In this document: in pieces, positions 42,190 to 53,604 of the stretch
Layout of the letters: each line of letters starts with the position of its first letter
How positions within the stretch are numbered: position 1 is the first letter of the stretch
Source of the DNA: Adiantum capillus-veneris
Taxonomy: Eukaryota; Streptophyta; Polypodiopsida; Polypodiales; Pteridaceae
Assembly: GCA_014529385.2 (NCBI GenBank)
Contig: CM043966.1
Location: 89,850,587-89,910,586 of the forward strand
DNA length: 60,000 bases
Direction of reading: 5' to 3'
Program-made: the position numbers and the translations under genes
The notes under the pieces: generated by a model
Database searches by the model: none
Told to the model about the DNA's origin: nothing
What the model saw: only the letters and a program-made list of their open reading frames with translations

Positions 42190-42625
42190 TTGTTCATACT
42201 CATGGCCCGGACCCTTGTGGTTATTTGCGAGGGGAGTATTGAATGATTGAAAAGTGCCGTTTTTACTCATGGCCCGGACCCTTGTGGTTATTTGCGGGTG
42301 GAGTATTGAATGATTGAAAAGTGCTGTTTTTTTTTACTGATGGCCCGGACCCTTGTGGTTATTTATGGGGGGAGTATTGTTGTTGTTACTCATGGCCCGG
42401 ACCTGGATGGTTATGCGGGAGGAGTATTAAGAAGTCTTGAGCAGTCATTACTCTCAGCACCTCCAAACGACGCAGGCTGCGGTCTGGGGGGCATTTGGTT
42501 GTAAAAGGCCTCTATATCTCATGGCCCGGACCTTTTTAGGTTATTTGCGGGAGGAGTGATGAGGGAGTCGTTGAACAGCTCATGGCCCGGACCTGGATGG
42601 TTATTTGCGGGGGGAGTGTTCATCG
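42190..42625 (+). repeat. Tandem repeat in element G
   Basis: Six copies of a unit built on ATGGCCCGGACC...GGTTATTTGCGGGGGGAGT occur at about 42200, 42270, 42341, 42391, 42521 and 42580. Spacing is about 70 bases in the first copies and varies later. The repeat lies between the gag remnant and the polypurine tract. Confidence 0.9.
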
Positions 42626-42999
42626 GCGACTTTATGTTTCTATGTCTTGTAACATGCATATGTGAGCATTTGTGTTGCATTGTGATGTGCCAACCACTCC
42701 ACTGAATATTCCTAATTGGATGAGATTGCCTGGGTATGTAATTTTTAAGTGCATCAAGACACTCGTGGAAGATCAATACGGTCTGGGTGTGATGGCTAAT
42801 TTTACTACGCCGGAATATCAAGAGTTCCGATCTGGACGAAAGGAGAAGCTAACTCCCTGATCAAAACAGTCGAAAGGAGAAGCTAACTCCTTAATAAAAA
42901 GAGCAAATTGATTGTCCCTCGGAATGTCCCTCAAAAATTTTTGAGCTAACTTGAGTTGTTTTGCAGATATGCTGTAATCGCGGACAATTACTCTCTTTC
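42626..42999 (+). other. Element G internal 3' region
   Basis: No gene. A short direct repeat (GAAAGGAGAAGCTAACTCC) occurs at 42838 and 42871. Confidence 0.5.
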
Positions 43000-43011
43000 A
43001 AGAAGGGGAGA
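43000..43011 (+). other. Polypurine tract of element G
   Basis: AAGAAGGGGAGA abuts the TG of the 3' LTR. Confidence 0.85.
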
Positions 43012-43652
43012 TGTAATAAACTGCTAACGTGTCAAAGCCTAAAGAATGAAGCCAACTAACAGATGACGTGGCTGCCCGAGAGCAAAAACACTAACCCTAA
43101 TTTCTGCCAGAAACCTTAACTGTTGAAACCCTAATTTTGGAAACCCTAACCCTAAAACCTGTAAACCCTAATTTTGGAAACCCTAATCCTAAAACCTGCA
43201 AACCCTAATTCTAGAAACCCTAAGAACAAGTAACAGAAGAAGAAGTCCTACCAACTTATGGGGACCCCGTCTGATGGGGCCCCAAGTGACATAAAGGCAT
43301 TAAAAATTAAGCAGAACACGCTCAAAAGACTTTGCACATCAAAATATGATGATGTGGCACCTGTACGGACGTTCCGGAATTCGCGGCGGATTTTTAGGGA
43401 AATCCCGAAATTTTAGGAAAGTGACTTTTTGGGGTCCGCTTTTCATATTTGATGCTTTCAGGCTTTGGGCCTTTAAATATGAGCCTTGGGGGCCCTCTCT
43501 GGCACTTTTTAAGCGCGCAGATTGCAGAGCGGGTGCTCCCCGACTGTTGTCGTTTGCGAATCAGCAGTAATATAAAGAAATACCGAAAGGGGCGCCAAGG
43601 TTTAGGGCCAATACTCTCTCGGGTGGAATTCCGCCACTCCGTGTCGCGTGTC

Positions 43653-43999
<347 letters not shown>

Positions 44000-44015
44000 T
44001 TTCTTTCTTTCTTTC

Positions 44016-44072
<57 letters not shown>
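44000..44072 (+). repeat. (TTTC)n then (CT)n, 3' side of LINE fragment
   Basis: TTTC units to about 44023 grade into CT units to 44072, followed by LTR sequence of element G. Confidence 0.93.
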
Positions 44073-44075
<3 letters not shown>

Positions 44076-44157
44076 GTTCAGTTGTTATTGAAGTGTTAAA
44101 AGTCTGTTCAATCTGTTCTTTTCTATTGGCACGTGATGCCCGCTTTGTGACAATAGA

Positions 44158-45025
44158 GCAATTTTGCTGAGTTAATATATAAGCAACCCAAAGCTAGCAC
44201 TCCACAGCAAAAGAGGCAGCAGGAGCTTCCCGCTCAACAGGCAACTTCTCAACAGCACCCCCTCAAGCACCTTGGCTTTTGGATCATCCTCGCCTACCTC
44301 CAAGATCTGGCGTTTTCAGCCTTGCCTGGATCGTCAACACCACCAGCACCCTAGCGTTAGCAAATTACTGCCATCGCCGGCAGACTCATTAGCTTTGCTA
44401 GCGTTTTCCCCAAATCAGCCCATTGGCGTTTTTGGATTTCCGGCCCAGATCAGCATTAGCGTTTTTGCTAGCATCAGCCATGCATCAGCGTTTTTTACTT
44501 TCAGCCCTAATCTGCAGCATATACACAGCGTTTTCAGCCTATGACTTCGTAGCAGATCAGCCCCAGATTGGTTGCAAATGTTCCCCCATTTTCAGCCATA
44601 AAAACGCAGCCAAAACAGTCATTTTCAGCCACCGAAACAGTCCCCGAATTCAGCGATTAGAAGATCCCAGATTTCAGCCATCAAGTCGTCGTCATCATCA
44701 CCGTCGTTGTCATCGGCATAGTCCCATTGCATCAGTCCATTGCATACGCATTGTACACCTTTGTGCAATCAAGAAATAGACCACTCTAGCCGACGAGAGT
44801 GGGGCCTTCGGAGGAGGGTTTTACAACCTCTCGGGTGTCGTATCTCTTCTCTCTCCTTCTCTCAGTCTCATTCATTTGCACGCACAATATCCACTCACTT
44901 TGTTCGTGATCATAGCACTCTACAAGACGAAAAGCTCTCTCTTTCCCTAAGAACTAAAAGGAACCTTGAGCAATAAAGTTCACTAGTCTTGAGAAAATAC
45001 AACATTCATTCCGTTGCACCTAACA
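44158..45025 (+). mobile_element. 5' LTR of element F, second part
   Basis: It resumes at GCAATTTTGCT and ends CGTTGCACCTAACA before the PBS. It matches 47452-48319 closely, with repeated GCGTTTTCAG words and a TATA-like AATATATAAGC near 44176. Confidence 0.92.
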
Positions 45026-45026
45026 T

Positions 45027-45038
45027 TGGTATCAGAGC
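45027..45038 (+). other. Primer-binding site of element F (tRNA-iMet type)
   Basis: Exact TGGTATCAGAGC, one base after the LTR end. Confidence 0.92.
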
Positions 45039-45261
45039 TTTGGAAGTGTTCTGCATTACTCAAGGAAAGAACCACAAGAATTTTTTTTGCTTGCTGCGAT
45101 CGCACGAACCCAAGTTTACTTGGGCGTGGCGATTCCTAATCGTGTTTTGTTGAAGAGTGACAGGAATACCAAGAAAGAAGGGCTTGTCCAACCTCCCCTT
45201 GTGTCTCTTTTCACTCATTGAGAGCGGACCGTGCACTTAGCGGCCGGCCAATCGACGTGAG

Positions 45262-45936
45262 GTGGGAAAAAGCAACCTTGGTGTGAGCGCAAGGCCGCCA
45301 AGGGGTGCGCCCGCCGAAAAGAGTAGAACTCGGGTGAAGAGAAGATCCTTCTCCAACGCGATTTGCAAGCGAAAGAACACGTCAAGACCCTCAAGAACTC
45401 AAGAACCCCCAAGACCTGCAAGAACCCAAGTTCCTCGTGAACTTAAGAACCCAAGACCCCCCAGAACCCAAGTTCCTCGTAAACTTCAGAACCCAAGATC
45501 CTCAAGAACCCAAGATCCTCAAGAACCCAAGTTCCTCATGAACTTAAGAACCCAAGATCCCCAAGAACCCACAAGAACCCACGACTTCAGAATGATCGTC
45601 ACTCGAAGCGGAATGGGTACTTCGCTTGGAAGTGATGAGCATGAGAGAGACGAAGAAGAATTTTCCCCACCAGGAGGTTTTTCCGACCCTTCCCCATCTA
45701 CGACAACGATTGCACTAACTCCAATGGAGGAGTTGAAGCTGTTGTTTATGGAACAGACTTTACAACGCAAAGCAAGACATGCCGCAAGAATGGCAGCCAT
45801 AGCGCGTGAGTACGAGCAAGCACGCTTGGAAGCCAAAGAACGACAAGCCAAATTTGATCGTGAATTCAAAGAAATGGAACGCAGACACGCACAAGCCGAA
45901 GCAAGCAGCGAACAAAGCAAGACAAGTAGAATTTGA
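45262..45936 (+). CDS. Element F ORF-a: repeat-rich, gag-position protein
   Basis: A 224-codon frame lies shortly after the leader. The N-terminal half is basic and built from imperfect repeats of the type ELKNPRPPRTQVPR (45380-45590). The C-terminal half is charged with a probable coiled coil (RMAAIAREYEQARLEAKERQ). No zinc knuckle or known capsid motif is visible. By position it replaces gag. It overlaps ORF-b by 131 bases in another frame; both frames read similar charged residues, so either a frameshift mutation split one gene or the ORFs overlap by design. Confidence 0.5.
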   Translation: MGKSNLGVSARPPRGAPAEKSRTRVKRRSFSNAICKRKNTSRPSRTQEPPRPARTQVPRELKNPRPPRTQVPRKLQNPRSSRTQDPQEPKFLMNLRTQDPQEPTRTHDFRMIVTRSGMGTSLGSDEHERDEEEFSPPGGFSDPSPSTTTIALTPMEELKLLFMEQTLQRKARHAARMAAIAREYEQARLEAKERQAKFDREFKEMERRHAQAEASSEQSKTSRI

Positions 45937-47005
45937 TCGCGACATCAAAGCAAGACGGGAAGAGTGCTTACGACTCTTTTCTCCAGCTCACGCACAGATG
46001 CACCAGAATCGGGAAAAGGAGACTCTCTCAGTCTCTTCTTCTCCAAAGCATGATACACAGGATTTGCATGATTGTGTGAAGCATGATGATGTTTTGATTG
46101 ACAATGATAAGCACAATGATTTGGATGACAAAGACAAGCATGATGATTTGCATGATCAAGATGTGATTTCTCACAAGCATGATGAGTTGCATGAAGAAGA
46201 TGTGATTGTTCACGAGGATGATGTGTTAGTTGATGCTTTTTCTAGCAAAGCTAACCTCATTGTAGATTCGATCAATCACCAAGAATCGATCTTGGCTTTC
46301 GAGTCGAGGTCCACAGATCCCCCACAAGAAGATTCGATAGATCTCGAAGAACCGATCTTGGCTCTCGAGCCTTGGTCCAAAGAACCATCACAGGAAGTAT
46401 TATGTGTTCGCATGATTGATACACACGCACTGTTCGAATGTTTCATTCGTGAAGGTTTCCTATATTTTAGTCAGCATTGTTATGTGATCCCTTTTATTAG
46501 GCATGACATATTGTATGTTGAGCACGTTTCTCTCATGGATGAGCACGAATGTATGCGGATTGTTCATGAAAAGCTGAAAAGTTTGTATGTAAGGAAGTCA
46601 CATTCCATGTCTCTTCCTTGGCATGACACAGTTTCCGAAAGATCACATGATAGTACGAGCACCAAGCATGGGCATTTCCATTGTGATTTGCCACAGTTGA
46701 TTGATTTTGATCAAACAGAAAAGATTCGATCGCATTGTTTGCATGTGTTTGATGAACGGGTTGTCACTCCGTCTCTATGTTCATCTACATTGCATACACA
46801 GTCTTTAGAAAAGACAATATTTTTTTCCTTCGCTTTACATGGAATGGGTATGTTCATGGTTTTGTGTTGGAGATGGTTTCAGGAATTTTCAGCCATAGAG
46901 ATTCTTGAAGACGAAAGAAGCAAGTTGAAGCAAGAAAGGACATTCAGAAGACTTTGTGTCGCTTTCGGCGCGGCCAAAAGAAGCAAGCGTTGCAGACCTT
47001 TATGA
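45806..47005 (+). CDS. Element F ORF-b: 399-codon protein of unknown type
   Basis: A long open frame reaches to about 120 bases before the 3' polypurine tract. Features: a charged N-terminus, a His/Asp/Glu-rich block (KHDDLHDQDVISHKHDELHE, about residues 80-135), then a Cys/His-containing globular-looking part (FECFIREGFLYFSQHC, VIPFIRHDILYVEH), and a hydrophobic run FFSFALHGMGMFMVLCW (about residues 350-370) that might span a membrane. A basic C-terminus follows. I see no RT, protease or integrase motif and recognise no family. The first codons up to the overlap with ORF-a may not be used. It is open although the element lacks pol. An env-like or captured host origin is possible but unproven. 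Confidence 0.5.
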   Translation: MSTSKHAWKPKNDKPNLIVNSKKWNADTHKPKQAANKARQVEFDRDIKARREECLRLFSPAHAQMHQNREKETLSVSSSPKHDTQDLHDCVKHDDVLIDNDKHNDLDDKDKHDDLHDQDVISHKHDELHEEDVIVHEDDVLVDAFSSKANLIVDSINHQESILAFESRSTDPPQEDSIDLEEPILALEPWSKEPSQEVLCVRMIDTHALFECFIREGFLYFSQHCYVIPFIRHDILYVEHVSLMDEHECMRIVHEKLKSLYVRKSHSMSLPWHDTVSERSHDSTSTKHGHFHCDLPQLIDFDQTEKIRSHCLHVFDERVVTPSLCSSTLHTQSLEKTIFFSFALHGMGMFMVLCWRWFQEFSAIEILEDERSKLKQERTFRRLCVAFGAAKRSKRCRPL

Positions 47006-47126
47006 AGTTCAAGTACCGCATGACCCACACATTAGAGTGGACCGGCGAAGAGTCCCTTCCAGGATTCCGGATGCTGTTGGCGATCTCCCTCGCCGCCATA
47101 CAGTTCGGTACCAGTACCTCACTTTG

Positions 47127-47138
47127 AAAAGGAGGGGA
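47127..47138 (+). other. Polypurine tract of element F
   Basis: AAAAGGAGGGGA lies directly before TG of the 3' LTR. Confidence 0.85.
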
Positions 47139-48319
47139 TGTCATGTGACACATCCCAACCCTATGTGTCCGTGGACAAGCTACAGCATAACACGGTTCAG
47201 TCAGTTCGATCAAGTTAGATTAGCAGTGATCTGGCACTTTTGTGAGTCTATTCGTAGACCGTGCATGCCCAGTCACTTAGCATAGATGCATATCCTCCGG
47301 TTGCACACAGCATGATCATCGGAATTCCCATCAGAATCCATTCGTATCAGTTAGAGGAATTTTCCAATGCATTTAGCCTATTTTCCTATTTATTGGGATT
47401 TTCACTTATTATTTTTAAGTGACTTTCCTACAAAAAGTAGGTAGGGCAATTTTGCTAAGTTAATATATAAGCAACCCAAAGCTAGCACTCCATAGCAGAG
47501 GAGGCAGCAAGAGCTTCCCGCTCAACAGGCAACTTCTCAGCAGTACCCCCTCAAGCACCTTGGCGTTTTTGGAGATCCCATCCTCGCCTACCTCCAAGAT
47601 CCGGCGTTTTCAGCCTTTCCTGGATCGTCAACACCACCAGCACCCTAGCGTTAGCAAATTACTACCATCGCCGGCAGACTCATCAGCTTTGCTAGCGTTT
47701 TCCCCAAATCAGCCCATTGGCGTTTTTGGATTTCCGGCCCAGATCAGCATTAGCGTTTTTGCTAGCATCAGCCATGCATCAGCGTTTTTGACTTTCAGCC
47801 CTAATCTGCAGCATATACACAGCGTTTTCAGCCTATGGCTTCGTAGCAGATCAGCCCCAGATTGGTTGCAGATGTTCCCCCATTTTCAAACATAAAAACG
47901 CAGCCAAAACAGTCATTTTCAGCCACCGAAACAGTCCCCGAATTCAGCGATCAGAAGATCCCAGATTTCAGCCATCAAGTCGTCGTCGTCATCACCGTCG
48001 TTGTCATCGGCATAGTCCCATTGCATCAGTCCATTGAATACGCATTCTACACCTTTGTGCAATCAAGAAATAGACCACTCTCGCCGACGAGAGTGGGGCC
48101 TTCGGATGAGGGTTTTACAACCTCTCGGGTATCGTATCTCTTCTCTCTCCTTCTCTCAGTCTCATTCATTTGCACGCACAATATCCACTCACTTTGTTCG
48201 TGATCATAGCACTCTACAAGACGGAAAGCTCTCTCTTTCCCTAAGAACTAAAAGGAACCTTGAGCAATAAAGATCACTAATCTTGAGAAAATACAACATT
48301 TATTCCGCTGCACCTAACA
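47139..48319 (+). mobile_element. 3' LTR of element F (1,181 bp)
   Basis: TGTCATGTGACACATCCC to CGCTGCACCTAACA, followed by the GACAC duplication. This intact copy shows the empty site for element G (GTAGGGCAATTTTGC near 47446). Confidence 0.95.
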
Positions 48320-48324
48320 GACAC

Positions 48325-48419
48325 TCCAAGCGAGAAATCAATAGTAAACACAAACAGAAACTTCCTCCAAGCGAGAAATCGATAGCAACACATGAACAAA
48401 AATATTAAAACCACTGAAC

Positions 48420-48458
<39 letters not shown>

Positions 48459-48870
48459 ACACGGCACAGCACAGTTCCGCGCCCAGAAGCATTGGCCCCA
48501 AAGACTAATGCCCCTTTCGATATTTCTTTATTTGTTGATCACAACAAGTTACAACTCCCAAGGGACCTCTGCTCATAGACTCTGCGTCCAGATGCTCTAC
48601 AGAGTGAGGCCGCAGGGGCTCTTTTATTCTTACAAGGGATGCCCAAAAGCAGAGCCCCAAAAACATCTTATCAAAAGCCTACAAACCCAACAGCAACTGA
48701 TCCAAAAGCTCGCGTAAAACTGCCACATTAGCAGCCCAACCTAAATCACGGAAATTCCGTACACCCCCACCACGTCAGCATCCATATACAAATCAGTGAC
48801 GTGGCATGGCTTGGCTATGGGCAGCAGTACACACACACCAGCTGGCAGTTGCTAGAAAATGCTGACGTTG
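48325..48870 (-). mobile_element. LTR of element H, main part
   Basis: It continues from 40298-40315 after element F. On the minus strand it has the family core GGGGCATTAGTCTTTGGGGC-like and GAAATATCGAAAG words near 48500, and a (CT)n run (GA at 48424-48455 on the plus strand). The U3 end is not sharply defined; sequence turns into the LTR of M, which points the other way, at about 48850-48880. Confidence 0.75.
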
Positions 48871-49408
48871 CAGATGCTGACCTGGCTGGCCGTACAAAAG
48901 CTGACACGTGGATTGTTGTACGGAACCCCCGCGTTTTGCGGTGTTTTTCATGGGCGCTAGCAGCTTTGAGCGATGCTTTTTTGCTACGCTGGAAGCTTTT
49001 GGATTGCTTTATTTTCCTACATTAAGCAAGAGAAAGAGGGAAAAAGGCTTTTGCTTTATTTTGAAAGCCTTTCGAGGCAGTTTTTCTGAGAAGCTTTTTA
49101 TGGCAGCTTTTTGGGGCTCTGCTTTTGGCAACCCTTGTACTTTAAATAAGCGGGCTGGCTTCTCACAACTCAGAGCATCTGGATGCAGAGTCTGAGTGTG
49201 AGCGCTTGCCCGCCCTAGTGTACTTTGAACTCAGATTAATACAAAAAAAGAAATACCGAAAGGGGCGCCAGTCTTTGGGGCCAATATCTCTAGGCATGGA
49301 ACTCCGCCGGGCCAGTGTTGAATCAATTGTGAACTGTGAACTGTTTTGAAGTGGTTATTTGGTGTTGTCGCGGTAGATTCTTTACTTGGAGTGTCCAAGT
49401 CTGTTACA
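48871..49408 (+). mobile_element. 5' LTR of Ty3 element M
   Basis: It ends CAAGTCTGTTACA before the PBS and contains GAAATACCGAAAGGGGCGCC (49250) as in element A. The start is approximate because it abuts the oppositely oriented LTR of H. Confidence 0.8.
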
Positions 49409-49409
49409 G

Positions 49410-49421
49410 TGGTATCAGAGC
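49410..49421 (+). other. Primer-binding site of element M (tRNA-iMet type)
   Basis: Exact TGGTATCAGAGC, one base after the LTR end. Confidence 0.92.
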
Positions 49422-49478
49422 ACGGCCGATTTCTCTTCTACAGGAAATCCAATCCCCATTTTTTTTTCCACGGCACCT

Positions 49479-51573
49479 ATGGCTTCAGGCAAAGATCAGT
49501 CGACTCCCTCTGCATCCAGAGATGCAGGAAGGGATCACAACGAAGATTCCGGCAAGGAGTATGGCCCGCCTCGGCCTACTCAGGCAGAGCGTCGAGAGAT
49601 GGAGCGTCCTCAATTGATCGGCGATGCAACAAAGATGTTGCTCAATTTTCCGAAGGACCCAAAATTTGCAAAATATATGAGCGAGACTTCTTTCCAAGAA
49701 GTGCATGCGCAGTGGCAGAAAACCACACCACCCCCCCCAAAACCCGCTCTCAAGAAACCTTCTGCTCACAAGAAATATACAGAGAAGGAATTAGAAGCGG
49801 TGGTTGATGTACGAATTGCTCAGCTTTTTGACACACAAAACAAAGCTAAAAAGCACGGCAAAAAAGCAGAAGAAAGGCACTGACTCCCCGGGCTATTTGG
49901 GTCGTCAGTCGACTTTTGAAAAGGCAAAGAAACAGAAGAAGCGTGTTCGATTTGAAGAAGTACCCAGTTCTTCTTCTTCTTCTTCTTCTTCCAGTTCTTC
50001 TAGCTCATCTGACTCGAGCGAAGAAGACCGAAAAGGCAAAAAGCGAAGCAAGAAACAACGCTTCGGAAAGGGCAATAAAAAGGCAAAGAAGTCTAAATCT
50101 CGCCCAGTGAGTGACAGTTCTACAGAGGACTCGTCTACATACAGTTCAGACTCTGATGAGAGCAACTTTTATGCAAAGAAGAAGAATTTTTACAAAGCCA
50201 ACCACTATGACTTTCTTGAAGACAAAAGCAATAAAGTCCGAGAGTTTAAGGAAGGTGGACAGTCAATTAAATTTGACACGTTTTCGGGATATAGAGATGC
50301 TTCGAAGGCTTTGTCTTTTGTACACCAATTTGACATCGCTTTTGCGGGAGGACGTTACTCAGAGCACTCTAAGATTCAGAGAGTTGCCTCTTACTTTAAG
50401 GGGAATGCTCAAACTTGGTGGTCCACGCTTCTATTAAGCAAGACTGCGCCAGTTAAATGGCTGAAATTCAAGAGGCTTTTTATTTCTTCTTGGTTGACTC
50501 GAGAGTATGAACGTGATATACGAACTGCTTGAAACCATCTTCGGATGACCAAGAAAGATACAGTGGACGCTTATTGCGAGAGATTCTAGAGCTCTTTTCT
50601 ACCCGCCTCTTCATTCAAGAAGATCTCGTTCAAGGAACAAATTGAGCGGTTTACCTTGGGTCTACCTACAGAGATCCGAGATCACTGCTTGGAACAGAAG
50701 TCAGCTTCCATTCAGGAGTTGATGAGTCATGCGAAACGGGGTTTTGCCATCCACTCTGGCAGTCTGACTTACCCCACTGATGAGATCATGACACAAAGAG
50801 CTGAACAGACTTCGACAAATGAAAGTAGAAAGAGAAAGAGCAACTCAGAAAAGAAAGATGCACGACCCAAGCTTACTCCTCAGGAGAGAGCTCGCTTCAT
50901 CAAGGAGAGGAAGTGCTTTATTTGCGGGGAACCTGGACATATCTCCGCGGAGTGCCCTAAAAAGGCAAAGAAAGATCAGAACGACAAGGACAACGAAAGG
51001 CCTGAGAGTTCGAGAGCAGTTGAGGAACATGGAAGAAAAGGCAAGATGAAAACAGGACTGGTTCCAGATTACGTGGGTACCGATCCCAGCACATTGGACG
51101 AGAGTACAGAACTTTGCCGAGCTTGGGGCAAAGCGAAAGACCAAGAGACCCTGATCTTCTATGATGGAGGAGCCAAGGCCAACTTCATTTCACCGGAATT
51201 GGCGGCGCGGCTCGAGATCACTCCCAATCGGATGGGACCACTTGCGGCGGCAGTTCTAGCCGCACCCGGCAAGGACGTAGCCATTACACCTGTCATTGGC
51301 AAACTTCGGTCACATTGGCATGAGGACTTTTACATAATGCCTTTGGAAGGTTGTGATGTTCTCTTGGGAATTCCCTTGTACCACAAGAACAACGCCGTGG
51401 TAGACTATCGGGCGCGGAAAGCGACATTGACTACAGAGAAGGGCAGAACCATTGTACTCGATATAAAACTTAAGGACGGTCTGTCTCTATTGTATGGGCT
51501 TCAACCATTTTTTACTAGCCCTCCCCCTGCTTTTCCTATGGCTCATCAAAATCTCCATCAAAGAATAAGGTAA
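49479..51573 (+). pseudogene. Element M gag-protease
   Basis: The ATG at 49479 opens MASGKDQSTPSASRDAGRD, the same start as element A. A frameshift at an A-run near 49860 leads to a Ser-rich stretch (49965-50010) and the capsid block AQTWWSTLLL. A TGA at 50530 stands where A has Trp, and a further stop and shift lie near 50590. From 50656 one frame carries the zinc knuckle CFICGEPGHISAEC and protease (FYDGGAKANFISPELAARL, CDVLLGIPLYHK), ending at 51573. DGG replaces D[S/T]G as in H, so it looks family-wide. RT and later parts are missing: at about 51575 unrelated Ty3 sequence begins. Confidence 0.9.
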
Positions 51574-52640
51574 AAACATTAGGAATGCTTTTAGGTGGTG
51601 GCAATGTAGGTTCTTTACTTGAGGCACCTTAATCTCCTTTCTCATGTACCTGATAAGTGAGAGTCCCTATCAATTGTGCACACATACTATCTTCTACCTT
51701 GAAAGAGTATTAGAACTCTTGCAACTCCATAATCCACTTTGAGATCCTAGTACTAAGATTCATTTGAGATGACACCCAAGGGAACAAATTTTTTGCAGTT
51801 AGAATTACAAAAGGTTTTGGTAGCAAGTAGGATCTAAACCTCCTCACCACAAACATGAGAGAAAGCATCATGATTTTTGCCTCCATATAGCCTCTCTCCA
51901 AAGCATTCATGACCCTACTAGAAAAGTAGTTGGGTTGCATCCTGGTACTGTGGGGATCTTGTTGTAATAAAACTGCACCAATTGTTTCCTTCCCAACACT
52001 AGAGCTAGCAAAGAATGTGTACTCCCAACAAGGAGGCATGAGTGTTGGTAGATCTGACAAAATGACTTTATTGTTACAAAATTACTCTTCAATCTCATCA
52101 AACCATCCAAATTATACTTGTTGTGTTAACTTCTACAAAGGGTGAAGTAACTCTGAGGCTAAGTGAATGAAGCATGACATATACTTCACCTTTTTAATGA
52201 ATGAGATGACCTCCTTAAGACTCTTGGGTGATGGTAACTCAATAAGATCCTTTACCTTTGAAGGATCCACTTCAATGCTTTTGTAAGAAACTTTGTGACC
52301 AAGAAAGATCACTTCATCCTTACCTATGTGGCACTTGTCGGGGTTGAATTGACCTCCCATGTCGTAAAGTTTTTTAAACCCTCTTCTACCTTTTGTAGAT
52401 GCAATGATTTTGAGCTATAAATGCAAAAATCATCAATAAAAACTCTAATGGACTTTCCAAAGAATGCTTAAAACACCATGTTCATGAAGCGTTGGAAAGT
52501 TGCAGAAGCATTTATCAAGCCAAATGGCATGACTCTGAAATCATATCAACCCCAAGGAGTGATGAAGGTTGTTTTCAACTGATCCTCCAATGCAATACCT
52601 ATCTGCAAAATAAAAATATGCACATCAAATAATCTATGAT
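51574..52640 (-). pseudogene. Ty3 element N: RT and RNase H remnants
   Basis: Minus-strand RT (52640-52133) has a FGLINASATFQRFMN-like block, FIDDFCIYS and FLGHKVSYKSIEVDPSKV. RNase H-like sequence (52060-51710) follows with IGAVLLQQDP, FSSRVMNALERGYMEAKIMM and ISKWIMELQEF. The style of the RNase H region recalls the Tat/Athila branch more than the chromoviruses of this window, but this is tentative. Stops and shifts abound. Confidence 0.75.
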
Positions 52641-53604
52641 AATCAACAAGAGGCAGGATGACAGGGTTTGGTGGCACAAGAATTTCTCCTACTCTTTGGG
52701 CACCAAACATGAAGACCATATGTTGTTGAAAATGGATTTTCCTACTAATTGCAATGTTTATTCTAATCTGTGGAGTGAAATGGAAGAAAGAAACCTCTAT
52801 TCCTAGGCCATTTTTCATGGTCTATGCATGACCTAATGCTTTTAAAAAAATAAAAATATAGACGTCCAAACTAAGGTCATACCTAATGAGAGGTGAAATA
52901 AAAGGATTTACTGAAGCGTTTATCTCGGCGCCTAAGAGGGCCCAAAATTCTACAAATTACTCACATTGAAATTGCAACTTAGTACTAATAATTATGTGTA
53001 CCTTTTGCCTTGCAATGGGAATGAAATGATCATACAAATTCTCATGATTCATGCAAAGTGCTTGACTATGCTAAAGTTTTAACCTACATAAAAGCATACA
53101 CAAGCCGTCCTCAATGGGGGCACCAAAATTGAGGCAGTCCGGGGCAGGCAATAAGAGAGGCGACCTCTAACACTCCTCAAGGCTCTCGTGCTACTCAATT
53201 GGGATTAGGACAACCACAAGCACAACACAACAAAACGCACACAAGAAATCTTACACAAAGACACACACCAAACGGCGCAAGAGCAAGTCAAAGCAAGGGG
53301 AAGAAAGAGAGAGAGGAGTGGAGTTTGTGCAAATACCTGATTGACAACTTGCAAGTTAAGGTTGTATACTTATTACACTATCGTGGAGCTTGTATAAACT
53401 AAACCAATAATTAGTGAATGGTAAACATTGCTAGCACATACACATTGTCTTAGGGTGTGGGAAACCTCTCGCCACAAAACCCTCAATGAACAAGAAACTT
53501 GGCAATGAAAACACACTAACCACTTTCTTAAACAAGCTCAAAAGACGGATCTTAAAAGATACGAGTCACTTTGCATTCACCAAACCACGCGGCACAAGTG
53601 AAGG
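52641..53604. other. Spacer, degenerate retroelement flank
   Basis: The part 52641-52820 may still be RT/protease flank of N on the minus strand. The stretch 53090-53320 has GGGGCACCAAAATTGAGGC and A/C-rich repeats and could be an LTR or leader, but I find no PBS or LTR ends. Confidence 0.35.

Noticed and set aside
42190-42625. CRISPR-like array considered for the GGCCCGGACC repeat
   Set aside because: Units are direct tandem copies with decayed, related spacers inside a plant LTR element. There are no cas genes and no uniform repeat-spacer pattern.
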